A DNA stretch of 64,000 nt from an uncultured Lachnospiraceae bacterium (GCA_902489645.1 CABUAW010000006.1:1-64000); one strand, 5' to 3'. Shown: positions 25,199 through 34,574, counted from the stretch's first letter. The notes: a model not told the origin generated them from the sequence alone. A program made the numbers and translations.

Positions 25199-25235
25199 CG
25201 TAAATCTCCTCTGTTTCTACATTTCCACGTGTTCT

Positions 25236-25263
25236 ATTCTATCATGATTTTTTTATTTGTACA
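25236..25263 (-). promoter_or_regulatory. Probable hom promoter
   Basis: On the minus strand TGTACA (25263-25258), 16 nt, TAGAAT (25241-25236), 38 nt upstream of the hom start. The -35 box is only a 4/6 match. Confidence 0.4.
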
Positions 25264-25304
25264 CAGGAAAATTGATAAAAGTCCCCATTTTCCATTGTTT
25301 GCGC

Positions 25305-25985
25305 CTACATAAACAGGCACAATATCGGCGGTATAAAAATCACCGGCAGGTAATTGGCCACCTTAATTTTCGTAACCCCGATTAAATTCAATCCCAGCGC
25401 AATAATCAGCACCGAACCGGCGCAGGTCATCTCCGCAATGGCATAGTCGGTAAGGAAGGGCGCCACAAATCCGGCCAGAAGGACAATTCCCCCCTGAAAT
25501 ACCAACACAAAAATATCTGCCAGTAAAACGCCGATTCCGAGGCTGGCCGCCAGCACACAGGATGAAATCAAATCCAGCGTCGCCTTCGTAAATAACATCT
25601 CACAGTCTCCGGTAAGCCCGGCCTGGAGCGAACCGACAATGGTCATAGCCCCGACACAGAATAACAGGCTCGCTGTCACAAAGCCTTCCGCCACCGTCAC
25701 CTGGCCATCCTTTTGTTTAAACCGCGCCTCCACATAGGAAGCCAGCCGATTGAGCTGCTTATCAATATCCAACAGCGTACCGATAACGGAACCTATCGCC
25801 ATGGATAAAATCAGCACCAGCGTATTTTCCCCCTGAAGCGCACCGGATATTCCAATAAACACGGTACACAGACCAATGCCAATCATCAATGCTTCCGTCA
25901 CCTTTTCAGGAATCCCCCGTTTTAAGAACAGGCCGACAAGACTTCCGGCCAATACCGTTCCCACATTGACTAAAACGCCTAACAT
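25305..25985 (-). CDS. DUF554 (YdfK-type) membrane protein
   Basis: A 226-residue integral membrane protein with six or seven segments, matching the DUF554 family: N-terminal MLGVLVNVGTVLAGSLVGL, GSVIGTLLDI and a Gly-rich core. The family is widespread in Bacillota and its function is not established; a transport role is often assumed. The ATG at 25985 is chosen over a frame opening seven codons upstream because GAGGGAGAG sits immediately before it. It has its own consensus promoter with a perfect palindrome at the transcription start region. hom follows about 106 nt downstream and has a separate promoter. Confidence 0.85.
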   Translation of the reverse strand: MLGVLVNVGTVLAGSLVGLFLKRGIPEKVTEALMIGIGLCTVFIGISGALQGENTLVLILSMAIGSVIGTLLDIDKQLNRLASYVEARFKQKDGQVTVAEGFVTASLLFCVGAMTIVGSLQAGLTGDCEMLFTKATLDLISSCVLAASLGIGVLLADIFVLVFQGGIVLLAGFVAPFLTDYAIAEMTCAGSVLIIALGLNLIGVTKIKVANYLPVIFIPPILCLFM

Positions 25986-26014
25986 TTCTCTCCCTCGATT
26001 CTTCAAAATTCCCC

Positions 26015-26026
26015 AGTATTAATACT
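26015..26026. promoter_or_regulatory. Palindromic operator candidate at the DUF554 promoter
   Basis: AGTATTAATACT is a perfect 12-bp palindrome overlapping the downstream half of the -10 box (26024-26029) and reaching the expected transcription start. This is a typical repressor position. Confidence 0.45.
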
Positions 26027-26052
26027 ATACAAAAGGTTCGATGCCTTGTCAA
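26024..26052 (-). promoter_or_regulatory. Promoter of the DUF554 gene
   Basis: On the minus strand TTGACA (26052-26047), 17 nt, TATAGT (26029-26024). It is located 39 nt upstream of the chosen ATG. Confidence 0.8.
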
Positions 26053-26103
26053 CCGCCCAACCTTTAGTTCTGTAAAGTGTTCCTGCAAAAAAGCATTTCC
26101 CAC

Positions 26104-26156
26104 TAAAAAAGAAGCGTCTGCGCAGACCCTTTCCGGTCAATCGTCGAAGACGCTTC
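26104..26156 (-). terminator. Terminator of the pth-mfd-prsA operon
   Basis: On the minus strand arms 26156-26148 and 26119-26111 (GAAGCGTCT/AGACGCTTC) form a 9-bp stem with a longer internal loop, followed by six U residues. It lies 15 nt after the prsA-like stop codon. Confidence 0.85.
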
Positions 26157-26171
26157 CTTTGCTTTCTATGT

Positions 26172-27329
26172 TTAATTTTTAGATTCGGATTCCGTTTCGG
26201 TTTCGGACGTCGCAGCGGATTCGGTCTGTGCCGCAGTTTCGCCGGATGCGGTTGTCTCACCGGAAGTTTCATCTTCGGAAGATTTCGAAACTAATGTGTA
26301 GGCTTTCCATTCCTCAGATTCCGTGTAGGCCGCTTCCTCCATCAACTGGTTCAGACGTTCATCGAGACTGGTTGCTTTTTTATTATCCTCAACGGTTTCA
26401 AGGGCGGCCGCAGTTGCTTCTTCATCATTCAGAGAAACGCATTTAATGATATGGTAGCCATACTGGCTTTCTACCAAATCACTGATATCTCCTTCGCCCA
26501 ACTGCCATGCGGCGGTGTAGAACGGTTCAACCATGGACGTCATATTCACAGGGTCGTAACCGTTTTTGTCGAAGGAGAATTCGAAACCGGCATTTTCACT
26601 GCTGTACTCATCCGCCAGTGTCTTGAAATCCTCGCCATTTTTTGCTTTTTCAAGGACTTCCTCTGCTTTGGCTTTCTGTTCAGCCAGGTAGGTTTCCTTT
26701 TCTTCATCGGTCATGTCCACATTATTGCCCTCATCGTCTTTTTTGGTTGTCTCTGTTGTGGAAATAAGTACGTGCTGAACCTTAATGCAGGTTGCGTCCG
26801 CCTTTTCCTCGTCGGTCAGCTCCACTTCTTCTTTATCAAGCATCGCCTGGTATACGTTGCCGGCCAGGGTGCTTTTCTGTACGACAGAACGGACGTCATC
26901 TTCCGTAATTCCCTCTTCATCCATGACATCCACACCGATATTAGACTTAAAGTTCTCCACATATTCTTCAACGGCTTCATTATCTTCATCACTCAGAGAA
27001 ACCCCATAATCCTCGGCCTGGCTGCTCAGAATGACCATCTGGACGAGCTGGTTCGTAATGACCTCTTTCATGGAATCGCCAAAGGTCACGCCGTCCTCCA
27101 GTTCCATTTCCCAAATGGAGGAACCGTAATATGCTTCATACTGGCTTTTCATCACGTAAGCATACAACCGGGCTTCTCCCATGCTGACACTTCCCTGTTC
27201 CATGGTCAGCGCCGTATCCTCCGCCTTTATGCCGCCGTCTGTTCCCTGACTGCCGCAGCCAACCAAAAGCGCTGCGGACATCGCTCCGACAACAATCGCA
27301 GAAACCATACGTTTCATAAATGTTTTCAT
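26172..27329 (-). CDS. prsA: PrsA-like foldase lipoprotein (parvulin-type PPIase)
   Basis: A 385-residue secreted lipoprotein. The signal peptide ends in a lipobox LLVGC (Cys25). The central ~180-300 region is a parvulin rotamase domain (HVLIST..., later DEYSSENAGFEFSF and GYHIIKC). A SurA_N-like helical region precedes it. The C-terminus is a Ser/Thr/Glu-rich low-complexity tail. PrsA assists folding of exported proteins at the membrane-wall interface. It lies 22 nt downstream of mfd with AGAAGGAG before the ATG, so it is the last gene of the pth-mfd operon. Some family members lack PPIase activity; that cannot be judged here. Confidence 0.88.
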   Translation of the reverse strand: MKTFMKRMVSAIVVGAMSAALLVGCGSQGTDGGIKAEDTALTMEQGSVSMGEARLYAYVMKSQYEAYYGSSIWEMELEDGVTFGDSMKEVITNQLVQMVILSSQAEDYGVSLSDEDNEAVEEYVENFKSNIGVDVMDEEGITEDDVRSVVQKSTLAGNVYQAMLDKEEVELTDEEKADATCIKVQHVLISTTETTKKDDEGNNVDMTDEEKETYLAEQKAKAEEVLEKAKNGEDFKTLADEYSSENAGFEFSFDKNGYDPVNMTSMVEPFYTAAWQLGEGDISDLVESQYGYHIIKCVSLNDEEATAAALETVEDNKKATSLDERLNQLMEEAAYTESEEWKAYTLVSKSSEDETSGETTASGETAAQTESAATSETETESESKN

Positions 27330-27351
27330 ATAATCGAACTCCTTCTGATTT

Positions 27352-30300
27352 TTAATTATTCGTAGCTTTGTTCATTATAGATGATTTCGCATTTTCAAGC
27401 AATCCTTTTATATCTTTTATCACATTTTTTTCACATTTTAAAATATCCTGCTGTTCTTCCTTCCGCATTTTCAGCAGAAAATAGGGATTCTCCCCCGGCT
27501 TAAACCGAAGCCGGCGTCCATACTGCTCAATCAGCGCCGGAATACGCTCCACACAGACATTGGCTTGCTTGTATATAAATATTTTCGTCTCGTCACCGCG
27601 GCAGGAAAGCTGGGTAATACAGGCTTCATGGGCCCTGGCCTTTAAAAGTGCAATATCCATCAAGTTCTGGGCCGATTTTGGCAAATCCCCAAAACGGTCG
27701 TTCAGTTCATCGACCATCTCGTCATATTCCTCTTCATTGGATATGCCGGCAATCCGCTTGTAAATTTCCAGCTTTTGGACTTCATTTTTTATATAGGACG
27801 CCGGAATATAGGCATCCACGTTCAAATCCAATACCGTCTCAAAATCATCGTCCGGCAAAGGCCCGCCCTTCAGCTTCAATACGGCCTCGTTAAGCATTTT
27901 ACAATAAAGGTCGTAGCCCACCGATTCCATATGTCCACTCTGCTGCTGGCCAAGAAGATTTCCCGCTCCCCGGATTTCCAAATCCCGCATGGCAATCTTA
28001 AATCCGGAACCAAACTCGGTAAACTCCCGAATCGCCGCCAGACGCTTTTCCGCCACCTCTCTTAAAACCACATTCCTCCGATAGAGAAGAAAGGCATAGG
28101 CCGTCCGGTTGGAACGTCCAACCCGCCCCCGAAGCTGGTAAAGCTGGGACAGGCCCAGGCGGTCCGCATCATGGATAATCATCGTGTTCACATTGGAAAT
28201 ATCCAGACCCGTTTCAATAATGGTTGTGGATACAAGCACGTCAATCTCGCCGTTGATAAAACGGTACATAACCTTCTCAAGCTCCCGCTCACTCATCTGT
28301 CCATGGGCGAAGGCCACCTCCGCCTCCGGCGCCAGCTTCTGGATGGCCGCCGCCATCTCCACAATTCCATTGACCCGGTTAAATACATAATATACCTGAC
28401 CGCCCCGGCCGACCTCACGGGCAATGGCCTCCCGGACCATTTCTTCATTATATTCCATGACATAGGTCTGTACCGGCAGACGGTCCATCGGCGGTTCACT
28501 CAATGTACTCATATCCCGGATACCAATAAGGCTCATATGAAGGGTTCTGGGAATCGGTGTGGCCGACAGGGTCAAAACGTCCACATTCTCCCGGAGTTTC
28601 TTTATCTTTTCCTTGTGGGCGACGCCAAATCGCTGTTCCTCATCCACAATTAAAAGTCCCAGATTTTTGAATTCAATATCCTTTGATAAAATGCGGTGCG
28701 TTCCGATGAGAATATCGACCATGCCCTTTTTCAATTCTTTCACCGTCTCCGCCTGCTCCGTTTTTGTGCGAAACCGCGACATGGTTCGGATAACCACCGG
28801 GTAATCCTTCATCCTCTGGGTGAAAGTATGGTAATGCTGCTGAGCTAAAATCGTCGTCGGCACTAAAACGGCCACCTGCCTGCCGTCCTGAACCGCTTTG
28901 AAGGCGGCCCGGATGGCCACCTCCGTCTTTCCGTAGCCCACATCGCCGCAGATGAGACGGTCCATAATCCGTTTACTCTCCATATCCTTCTTTGTCGCTT
29001 CGATGGCCGCAAGCTGGTCATCCGTCTCTTCATAGGGAAAAGCTTCCTCAAATTCCCTCTGCCAGATGGTATCCGGGCCATAGGCAAAGCCCTCCTGGGC
29101 CTGACGGGCGGCATAGAGCTTTAATAAATCCTCGGCCAGGTCTTTGACCGCTCCCCGGACTTTGGTTTTTGTCCGATGCCACTCCTGGCCGCCGAGTTTA
29201 TTGAGCTTCGGCCGTTTCGCATCGGCCCCGGCGTATTTCTGAATCATGTCGAGCTGGGTCGCCAGAATATACAGATTATCTCCCCCGGAATACTCGATTT
29301 TAATATAATCCTTTTCAACTTTATCGACTTCGATTTTCTCAATTCCTTTATACACGCCAAGTCCGTGGTTTTCATGGACCACATAGTCGCCGATGTTCAA
29401 ATCCATAAAGCTGTTCAGCTTTTGGCCGCTGTATTCCGTTTTTTTCCTGCGCCGCTTCTTTATCTCTCCAAAAATATCGCTTTCCGAGAGAATCACAAAT
29501 TTTATGAGCGGATATTCCACACCGCTGTGAAGATTTCCATAGCAAATCACAATCTGGCCCGGCTCTGCCGTCCGCTCCATCGTTTCTGTCACCGCCGCCG
29601 GAAGCTCATATTCCTGAAGGTCCTTCGCCAGATGCTCCGCCCTTGTCCGGGAATTTGCCACCAAAACCATCCGGTATTTACTCCGCTTCCAGCGTTTTAA
29701 ATCCTTCACCAACAGTTCGAAATTCCGGTGATAGGACTGTATGGACGAAACCTCGATATGATATTTATGCGCCGGTACAAGAGCGCCAAACTTCTGGTCC
29801 AGGGTGCTTAAAAGGAGACTTTTTTGTTTTCCCAAGCGATGAAACAGCTCTTTTTCCGAATAGAGAATATCCATTTGCCCCGGAACAATATACCCCTTTT
29901 CCAGACGTCCCTTCATACTTTCTTCAAACTCTGAGGCCACGCCCTCTGCTTTTTCCAAAAGCCTTGCCGGTTCATCCATAAAAACCAGGGTTTCATCCTT
30001 CGGAAAATAATCGAGAAAAGACACCGTATCCTCGTAAAAATAGCGAATCAGACTATCCATATTCGCCCCGGCCAACGAAAGTTCAAAGGCCTCTTTGGCC
30101 TCTTCGTAAAGATATTTCAAATGACCGGCCGCTTCCGGCTTTCCTTCTTTCTTAAAGAAACGAATCCCCTTATCCACATCTTTTTTCAGCCGGTTCAGGC
30201 CACTTTGAATCCGTGTGTCCGTAAAAACCATTTCCGCCGCCGGATAAACCGAAATCTGCCCATGCCGCTCAATGGAACGCTGGCTGTCCACATCAAAGCT

Positions 30301-30906
30301 CCGTATTGTATCAATTTCATCATCCCAAAATTCAATCCGGTAGGGGCAATCCTCCGCCAGATTATAAATATCCAGGATGCCGCCCCGGACGGAAAACTGG
30401 CCCGGCCCTTCCACCTGGACGACCCGCTCAAAGCCCATATGAATCAGCCGCCGAACCAATTCCTTCGGGTCATGGACGCCGCCCTCTCTCAGCCGGATAA
30501 TCTGCTGCGCCAGTTTCTCCGGCGGCAGCAGACTGTCCATCAATCCGTCAATGGTTGTGACCACCGTCACCGGTTCATGTTCAAGCAATTTCTGAATAAC
30601 GGCCAGACGTTTTCTCACCAGGGCCCGGCCATGCACATCCGCACTGTAAAAGATAATGTCCCGCGCCGGATAATCATACACATTCCGGTCAAAAAAACGG
30701 TAATCCTCATAAATGTCCTTCACCCGCTTTTCACTGTGCGTCACAATTAATTTAAACGGATACTCTTCTGAAAAACTGGCCATCCAGTGGGTCTTCTGTG
30801 CGTCCACACACCCCTCCACGTAAACCGGCCCTTCATTATCTGCCAGATTCTTTCGGATATCTTCATATTCACTTAGCTGAAGTAATGGCTCTCTGAATAA
30901 TTTCAT
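27352..30906 (-). CDS. mfd: Transcription-repair coupling factor Mfd
   Basis: An 1184-residue DNA translocase that removes RNA polymerase stalled at DNA damage and recruits UvrA. Order of parts: UvrB-homology module (1-~330), RNA-polymerase-interacting CarD-like domain (YVVHENHGLGVYKGI, ~500), two helicase domains with Walker A (GDVGYGKTE, ~655) and DEEQ box (IVDEEQRFGV), motif VI-type QLRGRVGRS, then the C-terminal TRCF domain (~1000-1150). The length is standard. The ATG overlaps the pth stop by four bases (ATGA), and prsA follows by 22 nt. The pth-mfd linkage is common in Bacillota. Confidence 0.97.
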   Translation of the reverse strand: MKLFREPLLQLSEYEDIRKNLADNEGPVYVEGCVDAQKTHWMASFSEEYPFKLIVTHSEKRVKDIYEDYRFFDRNVYDYPARDIIFYSADVHGRALVRKRLAVIQKLLEHEPVTVVTTIDGLMDSLLPPEKLAQQIIRLREGGVHDPKELVRRLIHMGFERVVQVEGPGQFSVRGGILDIYNLAEDCPYRIEFWDDEIDTIRSFDVDSQRSIERHGQISVYPAAEMVFTDTRIQSGLNRLKKDVDKGIRFFKKEGKPEAAGHLKYLYEEAKEAFELSLAGANMDSLIRYFYEDTVSFLDYFPKDETLVFMDEPARLLEKAEGVASEFEESMKGRLEKGYIVPGQMDILYSEKELFHRLGKQKSLLLSTLDQKFGALVPAHKYHIEVSSIQSYHRNFELLVKDLKRWKRSKYRMVLVANSRTRAEHLAKDLQEYELPAAVTETMERTAEPGQIVICYGNLHSGVEYPLIKFVILSESDIFGEIKKRRRKKTEYSGQKLNSFMDLNIGDYVVHENHGLGVYKGIEKIEVDKVEKDYIKIEYSGGDNLYILATQLDMIQKYAGADAKRPKLNKLGGQEWHRTKTKVRGAVKDLAEDLLKLYAARQAQEGFAYGPDTIWQREFEEAFPYEETDDQLAAIEATKKDMESKRIMDRLICGDVGYGKTEVAIRAAFKAVQDGRQVAVLVPTTILAQQHYHTFTQRMKDYPVVIRTMSRFRTKTEQAETVKELKKGMVDILIGTHRILSKDIEFKNLGLLIVDEEQRFGVAHKEKIKKLRENVDVLTLSATPIPRTLHMSLIGIRDMSTLSEPPMDRLPVQTYVMEYNEEMVREAIAREVGRGGQVYYVFNRVNGIVEMAAAIQKLAPEAEVAFAHGQMSERELEKVMYRFINGEIDVLVSTTIIETGLDISNVNTMIIHDADRLGLSQLYQLRGRVGRSNRTAYAFLLYRRNVVLREVAEKRLAAIREFTEFGSGFKIAMRDLEIRGAGNLLGQQQSGHMESVGYDLYCKMLNEAVLKLKGGPLPDDDFETVLDLNVDAYIPASYIKNEVQKLEIYKRIAGISNEEEYDEMVDELNDRFGDLPKSAQNLMDIALLKARAHEACITQLSCRGDETKIFIYKQANVCVERIPALIEQYGRRLRFKPGENPYFLLKMRKEEQQDILKCEKNVIKDIKGLLENAKSSIMNKATNN

Positions 30907-31481
30907 CGCGCATCCCTCTTCTTCGCATTATACCGATTCATAGCCGCCTCAATCTCATCCATGACCATCAGCTTTACCGCCCCAATGACGCCGTCGGCCG
31001 CCTCCTCAAGGGCTTCCTGCTCCGCCTTCGAATATTTGGACAAAACATAGTCCGCCAAATCCCAGCCCTCCGGTTTATTTCCAACGCCGACTTTAATCCG
31101 AGGAAATTCCGACGTTCCAAGCTGGGCGATAATGTTCTTAATGCCATTATGTCCGCCGGCGCTGCCCTTTTTCCGTATGCGAAGCTGTCCCACGTCCAGG
31201 CTGATATCGTCATATATAATAATGATATTTTCCGGTTCGATTTTATAGAAGTCGGCAATTTCACGGACACTCTCACCGCTCAGATTCATATATGTCTGCG
31301 GTTTTGCGAGAATAACCCGCATGCCTTCTATTATTCCCCGGCCGACCAGGGCCTTGTGCTTTTTCGTCGTGACATCAATGTCAAATTTTTCCCCAATCGC
31401 ATCAATCATCGTAAAACCAATATTATGCCGGGTTCCTTCATAGGTTTTCGAAGGGTTTCCCAGACCTGCAATCAAATACAT
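30903..31481 (-). CDS. pth: Peptidyl-tRNA hydrolase
   Basis: A 192-residue Pth (SpoVC) that releases peptides from prematurely dropped peptidyl-tRNA. Signature residues: GLGNPSKTYEGTRHNIGF at the N-terminus with catalytic His in RHNIG, PQTYMNLSG (~65) and DDISLDVG (~95). The frame extends 30 codons upstream, but that part lacks family similarity, and GAGGAGGGG sits 5-6 nt before the ATG at 31481, so this start was chosen. It heads the pth-mfd-prsA operon from a TTGACA promoter. Confidence 0.95.
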   Translation of the reverse strand: MYLIAGLGNPSKTYEGTRHNIGFTMIDAIGEKFDIDVTTKKHKALVGRGIIEGMRVILAKPQTYMNLSGESVREIADFYKIEPENIIIIYDDISLDVGQLRIRKKGSAGGHNGIKNIIAQLGTSEFPRIKVGVGNKPEGWDLADYVLSKYSKAEQEALEEAADGVIGAVKLMVMDEIEAAMNRYNAKKRDAR

Positions 31482-31507
31482 AATTTCCCCTCCTCTGTAT
31501 CCACAAA

Positions 31508-31537
31508 AGCATACACATAAAGCCGGCGGTTTGTCAA
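31508..31537 (-). promoter_or_regulatory. Promoter of the pth-mfd-prsA operon
   Basis: On the minus strand TTGACA (31537-31532), 18 nt, TATGCT (31513-31508), 26 nt upstream of the pth start. Confidence 0.65.
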
Positions 31538-31577
31538 GAAAAAGAATTTCCGGCGCAAAAGCCAACAACAAAACAAA

Positions 31578-31603
31578 GGAGAAAATCCTCCCGGATTTTC
31601 TCC
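31578..31603 (-). terminator. Terminator after spoVG
   Basis: A perfect 11-bp inverted repeat (GGAGAAAATCC at 31578-31588 and its complement at 31593-31603, 4-nt loop). On the minus strand it is followed by TTTGTTTTG. It lies about 30 nt after the spoVG stop. Confidence 0.8.
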
Positions 31604-31632
31604 CTTTTCATTGAAACCCCATATTCTAACTC

Positions 31633-31914
31633 TTAGAGCGCCGCTTCTTCTTCACTTTCTAAAGCTGCGATTTCATACTTTTCTAAAATAATACTCTGAA
31701 TACGTTCCCGTGTCTCGGAATTAATCGGATGAGCAATATCCCGATATTCGCCGTCGGCTGCCTTGCGACTAGGCATGGCAATAAATAATCCCTTTTCTCC
31801 TTCGATAACCTTAATGTCATGAACAACAAATTCATTGTCCAAAGTAATCGAAACAACGGCTTTCATCTTTCCTTCTTTTGTAACTTTGCGTACTCTTACG
31901 TCTGTAATCTGCAT
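31633..31914 (-). CDS. spoVG: Regulatory protein SpoVG
   Basis: A 93-residue SpoVG. The N-terminal beta-rich domain is highly typical: ITDVRVRKV, ALVSITLD-like strand, FVVHDIKVIEG and LFIAMPSRK, followed by RDIAHPINSETR. SpoVG is a nucleic-acid-binding regulator affecting sporulation, septation and, in pathogens, capsule and virulence genes. GGGAGGA precedes the ATG. It begins 27 nt after glgD with no promoter in that gap, so it is probably co-transcribed with glgC-glgD, which is an unusual partner for spoVG. The terminator after it is clear. Confidence 0.95.
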   Translation of the reverse strand: MQITDVRVRKVTKEGKMKAVVSITLDNEFVVHDIKVIEGEKGLFIAMPSRKAADGEYRDIAHPINSETRERIQSIILEKYEIAALESEEEAAL

Positions 31915-31941
31915 GTTAAAATCCTCCCAAGGTTCTTTTGA

Positions 31942-33066
31942 TTATAAAATATATCTATCGCTCTTCTCCACTACAATATTAATTTTTCCGGCTTCACCTA
32001 TATAGGAAGAATTCGCACGAATTGTATCCCTGCTCTCCACGATACAATTTTCAATGACCGTATTATCTCCGATATAAACATCATTCAAAATAATCGAATT
32101 TCTGATAACACAATTATTACCTACATAAACCTTTTTAAACAAAATAGAATTCGAAACCTCGCCGTTCACAATACATCCACTGGAAATCAAGGCATTTTTA
32201 ATATTTGAACCCGGGTTGAATTTTGCCGGAGGCAAATCTTCAATTTTAGAATAAACATTCGGATAGTCTTTGAAGAAATATTCCCTCACATCCCGTTTCA
32301 GGAAATCCATATTGGTCTGGAAATAGGAATCCAGTGTGGAAATATTCTGCCAGTATCCATCATGTTTGTATGCAAAAATTTTCTTGACATCTTTATATCT
32401 CACCAGAATATCCTGTACAAAATCATTCCGGTTTTCCTCATGTGCCTTCTGAATCAGCTCAATCAGCAAACGGCGCCGAACAACATACACGCCGATGGAC
32501 ACTGTATTCGTCTGGGCAATCAATGGCTTTTCTTCAAAATTCGTAATCCGTCCGTCCTCAGCCATCCGGATAATACCAAAACGGTGGATATCCTCGGAAG
32601 CATCCGTCATATCCTTCACAGCCACGGTGATATCCGCTTTCATCTGCACATGATAATCTAATATCTTTTCATAGTCCATCTTATAGACGCAGTCGCCGGA
32701 TGTAATAATAACATACGGTTCATGACATCTTCTGAGGAAATCCAGATTCTGATAAATAGAATCTGCGGTTCCCATATACCAGGAGCTGTTCTCCTCGGTG
32801 ATAAATGGCGTTAAAACATATAAACCGCCCTGTTTACGTCCAAAATCCCACCACTTTGAAGAGTTCAAATGCTCATTCAGGGAACGGGAGTTATACTGGG
32901 TCAATACAGCCACTTTCTGAATATGAGAATTACTCATATTACTCAAAACAAAATCGATGCACCGATAGCTGCCGGCTACTGGCATCGCAGCAACGGCTCT
33001 CTTTTTGGATAACTGACCCATCCGGTTATTGCTGCCTCCTGCTAATACAATTCCAACTGCTTTCAT
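31942..33066 (-). CDS. glgD: GlgD subunit of ADP-glucose pyrophosphorylase
   Basis: A 374-residue nucleotidyltransferase-like protein with a C-terminal left-handed beta-helix (hexapeptide repeats, ~280-374). The N-terminal nucleotide loop reads GGSNNRMGQLSKKRAV, degenerate compared with GlgC's GGQGSRLG, as known for GlgD, which acts mainly as a regulatory partner that raises GlgC activity in Bacillota. The length fits (~370). The ATG overlaps the glgC stop by one base (TAATG), so both subunits are translationally coupled. spoVG follows. Confidence 0.93.
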   Translation of the reverse strand: MKAVGIVLAGGSNNRMGQLSKKRAVAAMPVAGSYRCIDFVLSNMSNSHIQKVAVLTQYNSRSLNEHLNSSKWWDFGRKQGGLYVLTPFITEENSSWYMGTADSIYQNLDFLRRCHEPYVIITSGDCVYKMDYEKILDYHVQMKADITVAVKDMTDASEDIHRFGIIRMAEDGRITNFEEKPLIAQTNTVSIGVYVVRRRLLIELIQKAHEENRNDFVQDILVRYKDVKKIFAYKHDGYWQNISTLDSYFQTNMDFLKRDVREYFFKDYPNVYSKIEDLPPAKFNPGSNIKNALISSGCIVNGEVSNSILFKKVYVGNNCVIRNSIILNDVYIGDNTVIENCIVESRDTIRANSSYIGEAGKINIVVEKSDRYIL

Positions 33067-34337
33067 TACATCTCACCTGCCTTAACTATAGCTTGTCCGC
33101 TGGCCAGCAGTCCATCCGGATAATCTGCTGCTTCTGTTTTTCCAACAATCGCTGTATTTTTACCAATCTTCACACCGGAAGGAATGGTGGAATTTTCCGC
33201 AACTGTCACCAAATCAAAGGCATATACCTTCGGATTCAATGCGCTCTGCGCATATTCGCCCACGCTGAAAATAACGTCGTCTCCGATGCTGACATTCTCA
33301 GCCACAATTCCTTTATCAATCCGGCAGTTTTTTCCAATGTGCGTGCCGCTCATAACAATGGAATCCCGAACAACGGTGCCCTCTTCAATAACGACACCGG
33401 AACCAATGACACTGTTATATGCTTCGCCATAAATTTCGGAACCTTCGCCGACGATACACCGGTCTACCTTTGAACCGTCCGCAAAGTACAGAGGTGTTAT
33501 CATGTCGTTATTTGTATAAATCTTCCAGAATTCTTCATACAAATTAAATTCCGGAATAATATCAATCAATTCCATATTGGATTCCCAATAGGAGCCTAAT
33601 GTTCCTACGTCTTTCCAGTAACCGTTAAATTCATAAGCATAACAGTTATGCGTATTTTCATGGACGTACGGAATAACATGCATACCAAAATCGCAGCCCG
33701 GCTGATTTTTTAATGTCAGCAGCGCTTCACGAAGAACCGGCCAATTAAAAATGTAAATACCCATCGACGCCAGATTACTGCTCGGCTTCTCCGGTTTCTC
33801 TTCAAACTCCTTAATATGTCCCTGTTCATCGGCTACAACAACGCCGAACCGGCTGGCCTCTTCCCACGGAACCGGCATACATGCAATGGTAATATCTGCT
33901 TTTCTGGACTTATGGAAATCCAGCATCACCTCATAATCCATCTTATAAATATGGTCGCCGCCAAGAATCAATACATACTCCGGATTATAGCTTTCAATAT
34001 ATTCCAGATTCTGGAATATTGCGTTTGCTGTTCCCGAATACCAATCCGCATTCTCACTGCCCTCGTACGGAGGCAGTAAAGTAACGCCGCCATAATTCCG
34101 GTCCAAATCCCACGGGATACCAATTCCAATATGTGTGTTCAGCCGTAAATGGCGATACTGCGTCAAAACGCCAACAGTGTCAATCCCCGAATTGATACAG
34201 TTGCTCAACGGAAAGTCAATAATACGGTACTTACCGCCAAAAGCAACCGCAGGCTTCGCCACATGTGCCGTTAAAACTCCCAACCTGCTGCCTTGCCCCC
34301 CTGCCAGAAGCATGGCTATCATTTCCTTCTTAACCAC
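33066..34337 (-). CDS. glgC: Glucose-1-phosphate adenylyltransferase
   Basis: A 423-residue enzyme that makes ADP-glucose from ATP and glucose-1-phosphate, the first committed step of glycogen synthesis. Motifs: GGQGSRLGVLT (nucleotide loop), KPAVAFGGKYRIIDFPLSN, GTANAIFQN and GGDHIYKMDY, then a C-terminal beta-helix (~295-400). GTG start with AGGTGAT upstream. It heads the glgC-glgD-spoVG operon under a good promoter. The glycogen synthase gene glgA is not in the window; glgB and malQ lie elsewhere in it. Confidence 0.96.
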   Translation of the reverse strand: MVKKEMIAMLLAGGQGSRLGVLTAHVAKPAVAFGGKYRIIDFPLSNCINSGIDTVGVLTQYRHLRLNTHIGIGIPWDLDRNYGGVTLLPPYEGSENADWYSGTANAIFQNLEYIESYNPEYVLILGGDHIYKMDYEVMLDFHKSRKADITIACMPVPWEEASRFGVVVADEQGHIKEFEEKPEKPSSNLASMGIYIFNWPVLREALLTLKNQPGCDFGMHVIPYVHENTHNCYAYEFNGYWKDVGTLGSYWESNMELIDIIPEFNLYEEFWKIYTNNDMITPLYFADGSKVDRCIVGEGSEIYGEAYNSVIGSGVVIEEGTVVRDSIVMSGTHIGKNCRIDKGIVAENVSIGDDVIFSVGEYAQSALNPKVYAFDLVTVAENSTIPSGVKIGKNTAIVGKTEAADYPDGLLASGQAIVKAGEM

Positions 34338-34371
34338 GTAATCACCTCTTGTTGTTCTGTATGATTATTTA

Positions 34372-34400
34372 ATTATAGCACTTCATAGTTAAATTGTGAA
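34372..34400 (-). promoter_or_regulatory. Promoter of glgC-glgD-spoVG
   Basis: On the minus strand TTCACA (34400-34395), 17 nt, TATAAT (34377-34372), 35 nt upstream of the glgC start. Confidence 0.75.
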
Positions 34401-34568
34401 CACTTTTTACTATTTTTTTCCTGAGCAACCCAAAAAAATGTTCAATATTCCGATTTTTTTCGACACAGCAGCGCAAATTCCCATATTTTATGCACAATTT
34501 TTCCATCTGTTTTTTGTGCATCTTTATTTTTGTGTTTTTAGAACCTTTATTTTTTCAGTAAAGCAAGC

Positions 34569-34574
34569 TATAAT
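34569..34574 (+). promoter_or_regulatory. -10 box for murC
   Basis: TATAAT 39 nt upstream of the chosen murC ATG. The -35 region (TTTATT at 34546-34551, 17-nt spacing) is weak. The ~190 nt before it (34401-34568) are T-rich and hold nothing else I can identify. Confidence 0.5.

Noticed and set aside
31482..31571. 30-codon N-terminal extension of Pth
   Set aside because: It would span the promoter (31508-31537), lacks Pth similarity, and a strong ribosome-binding site marks the ATG at 31481.
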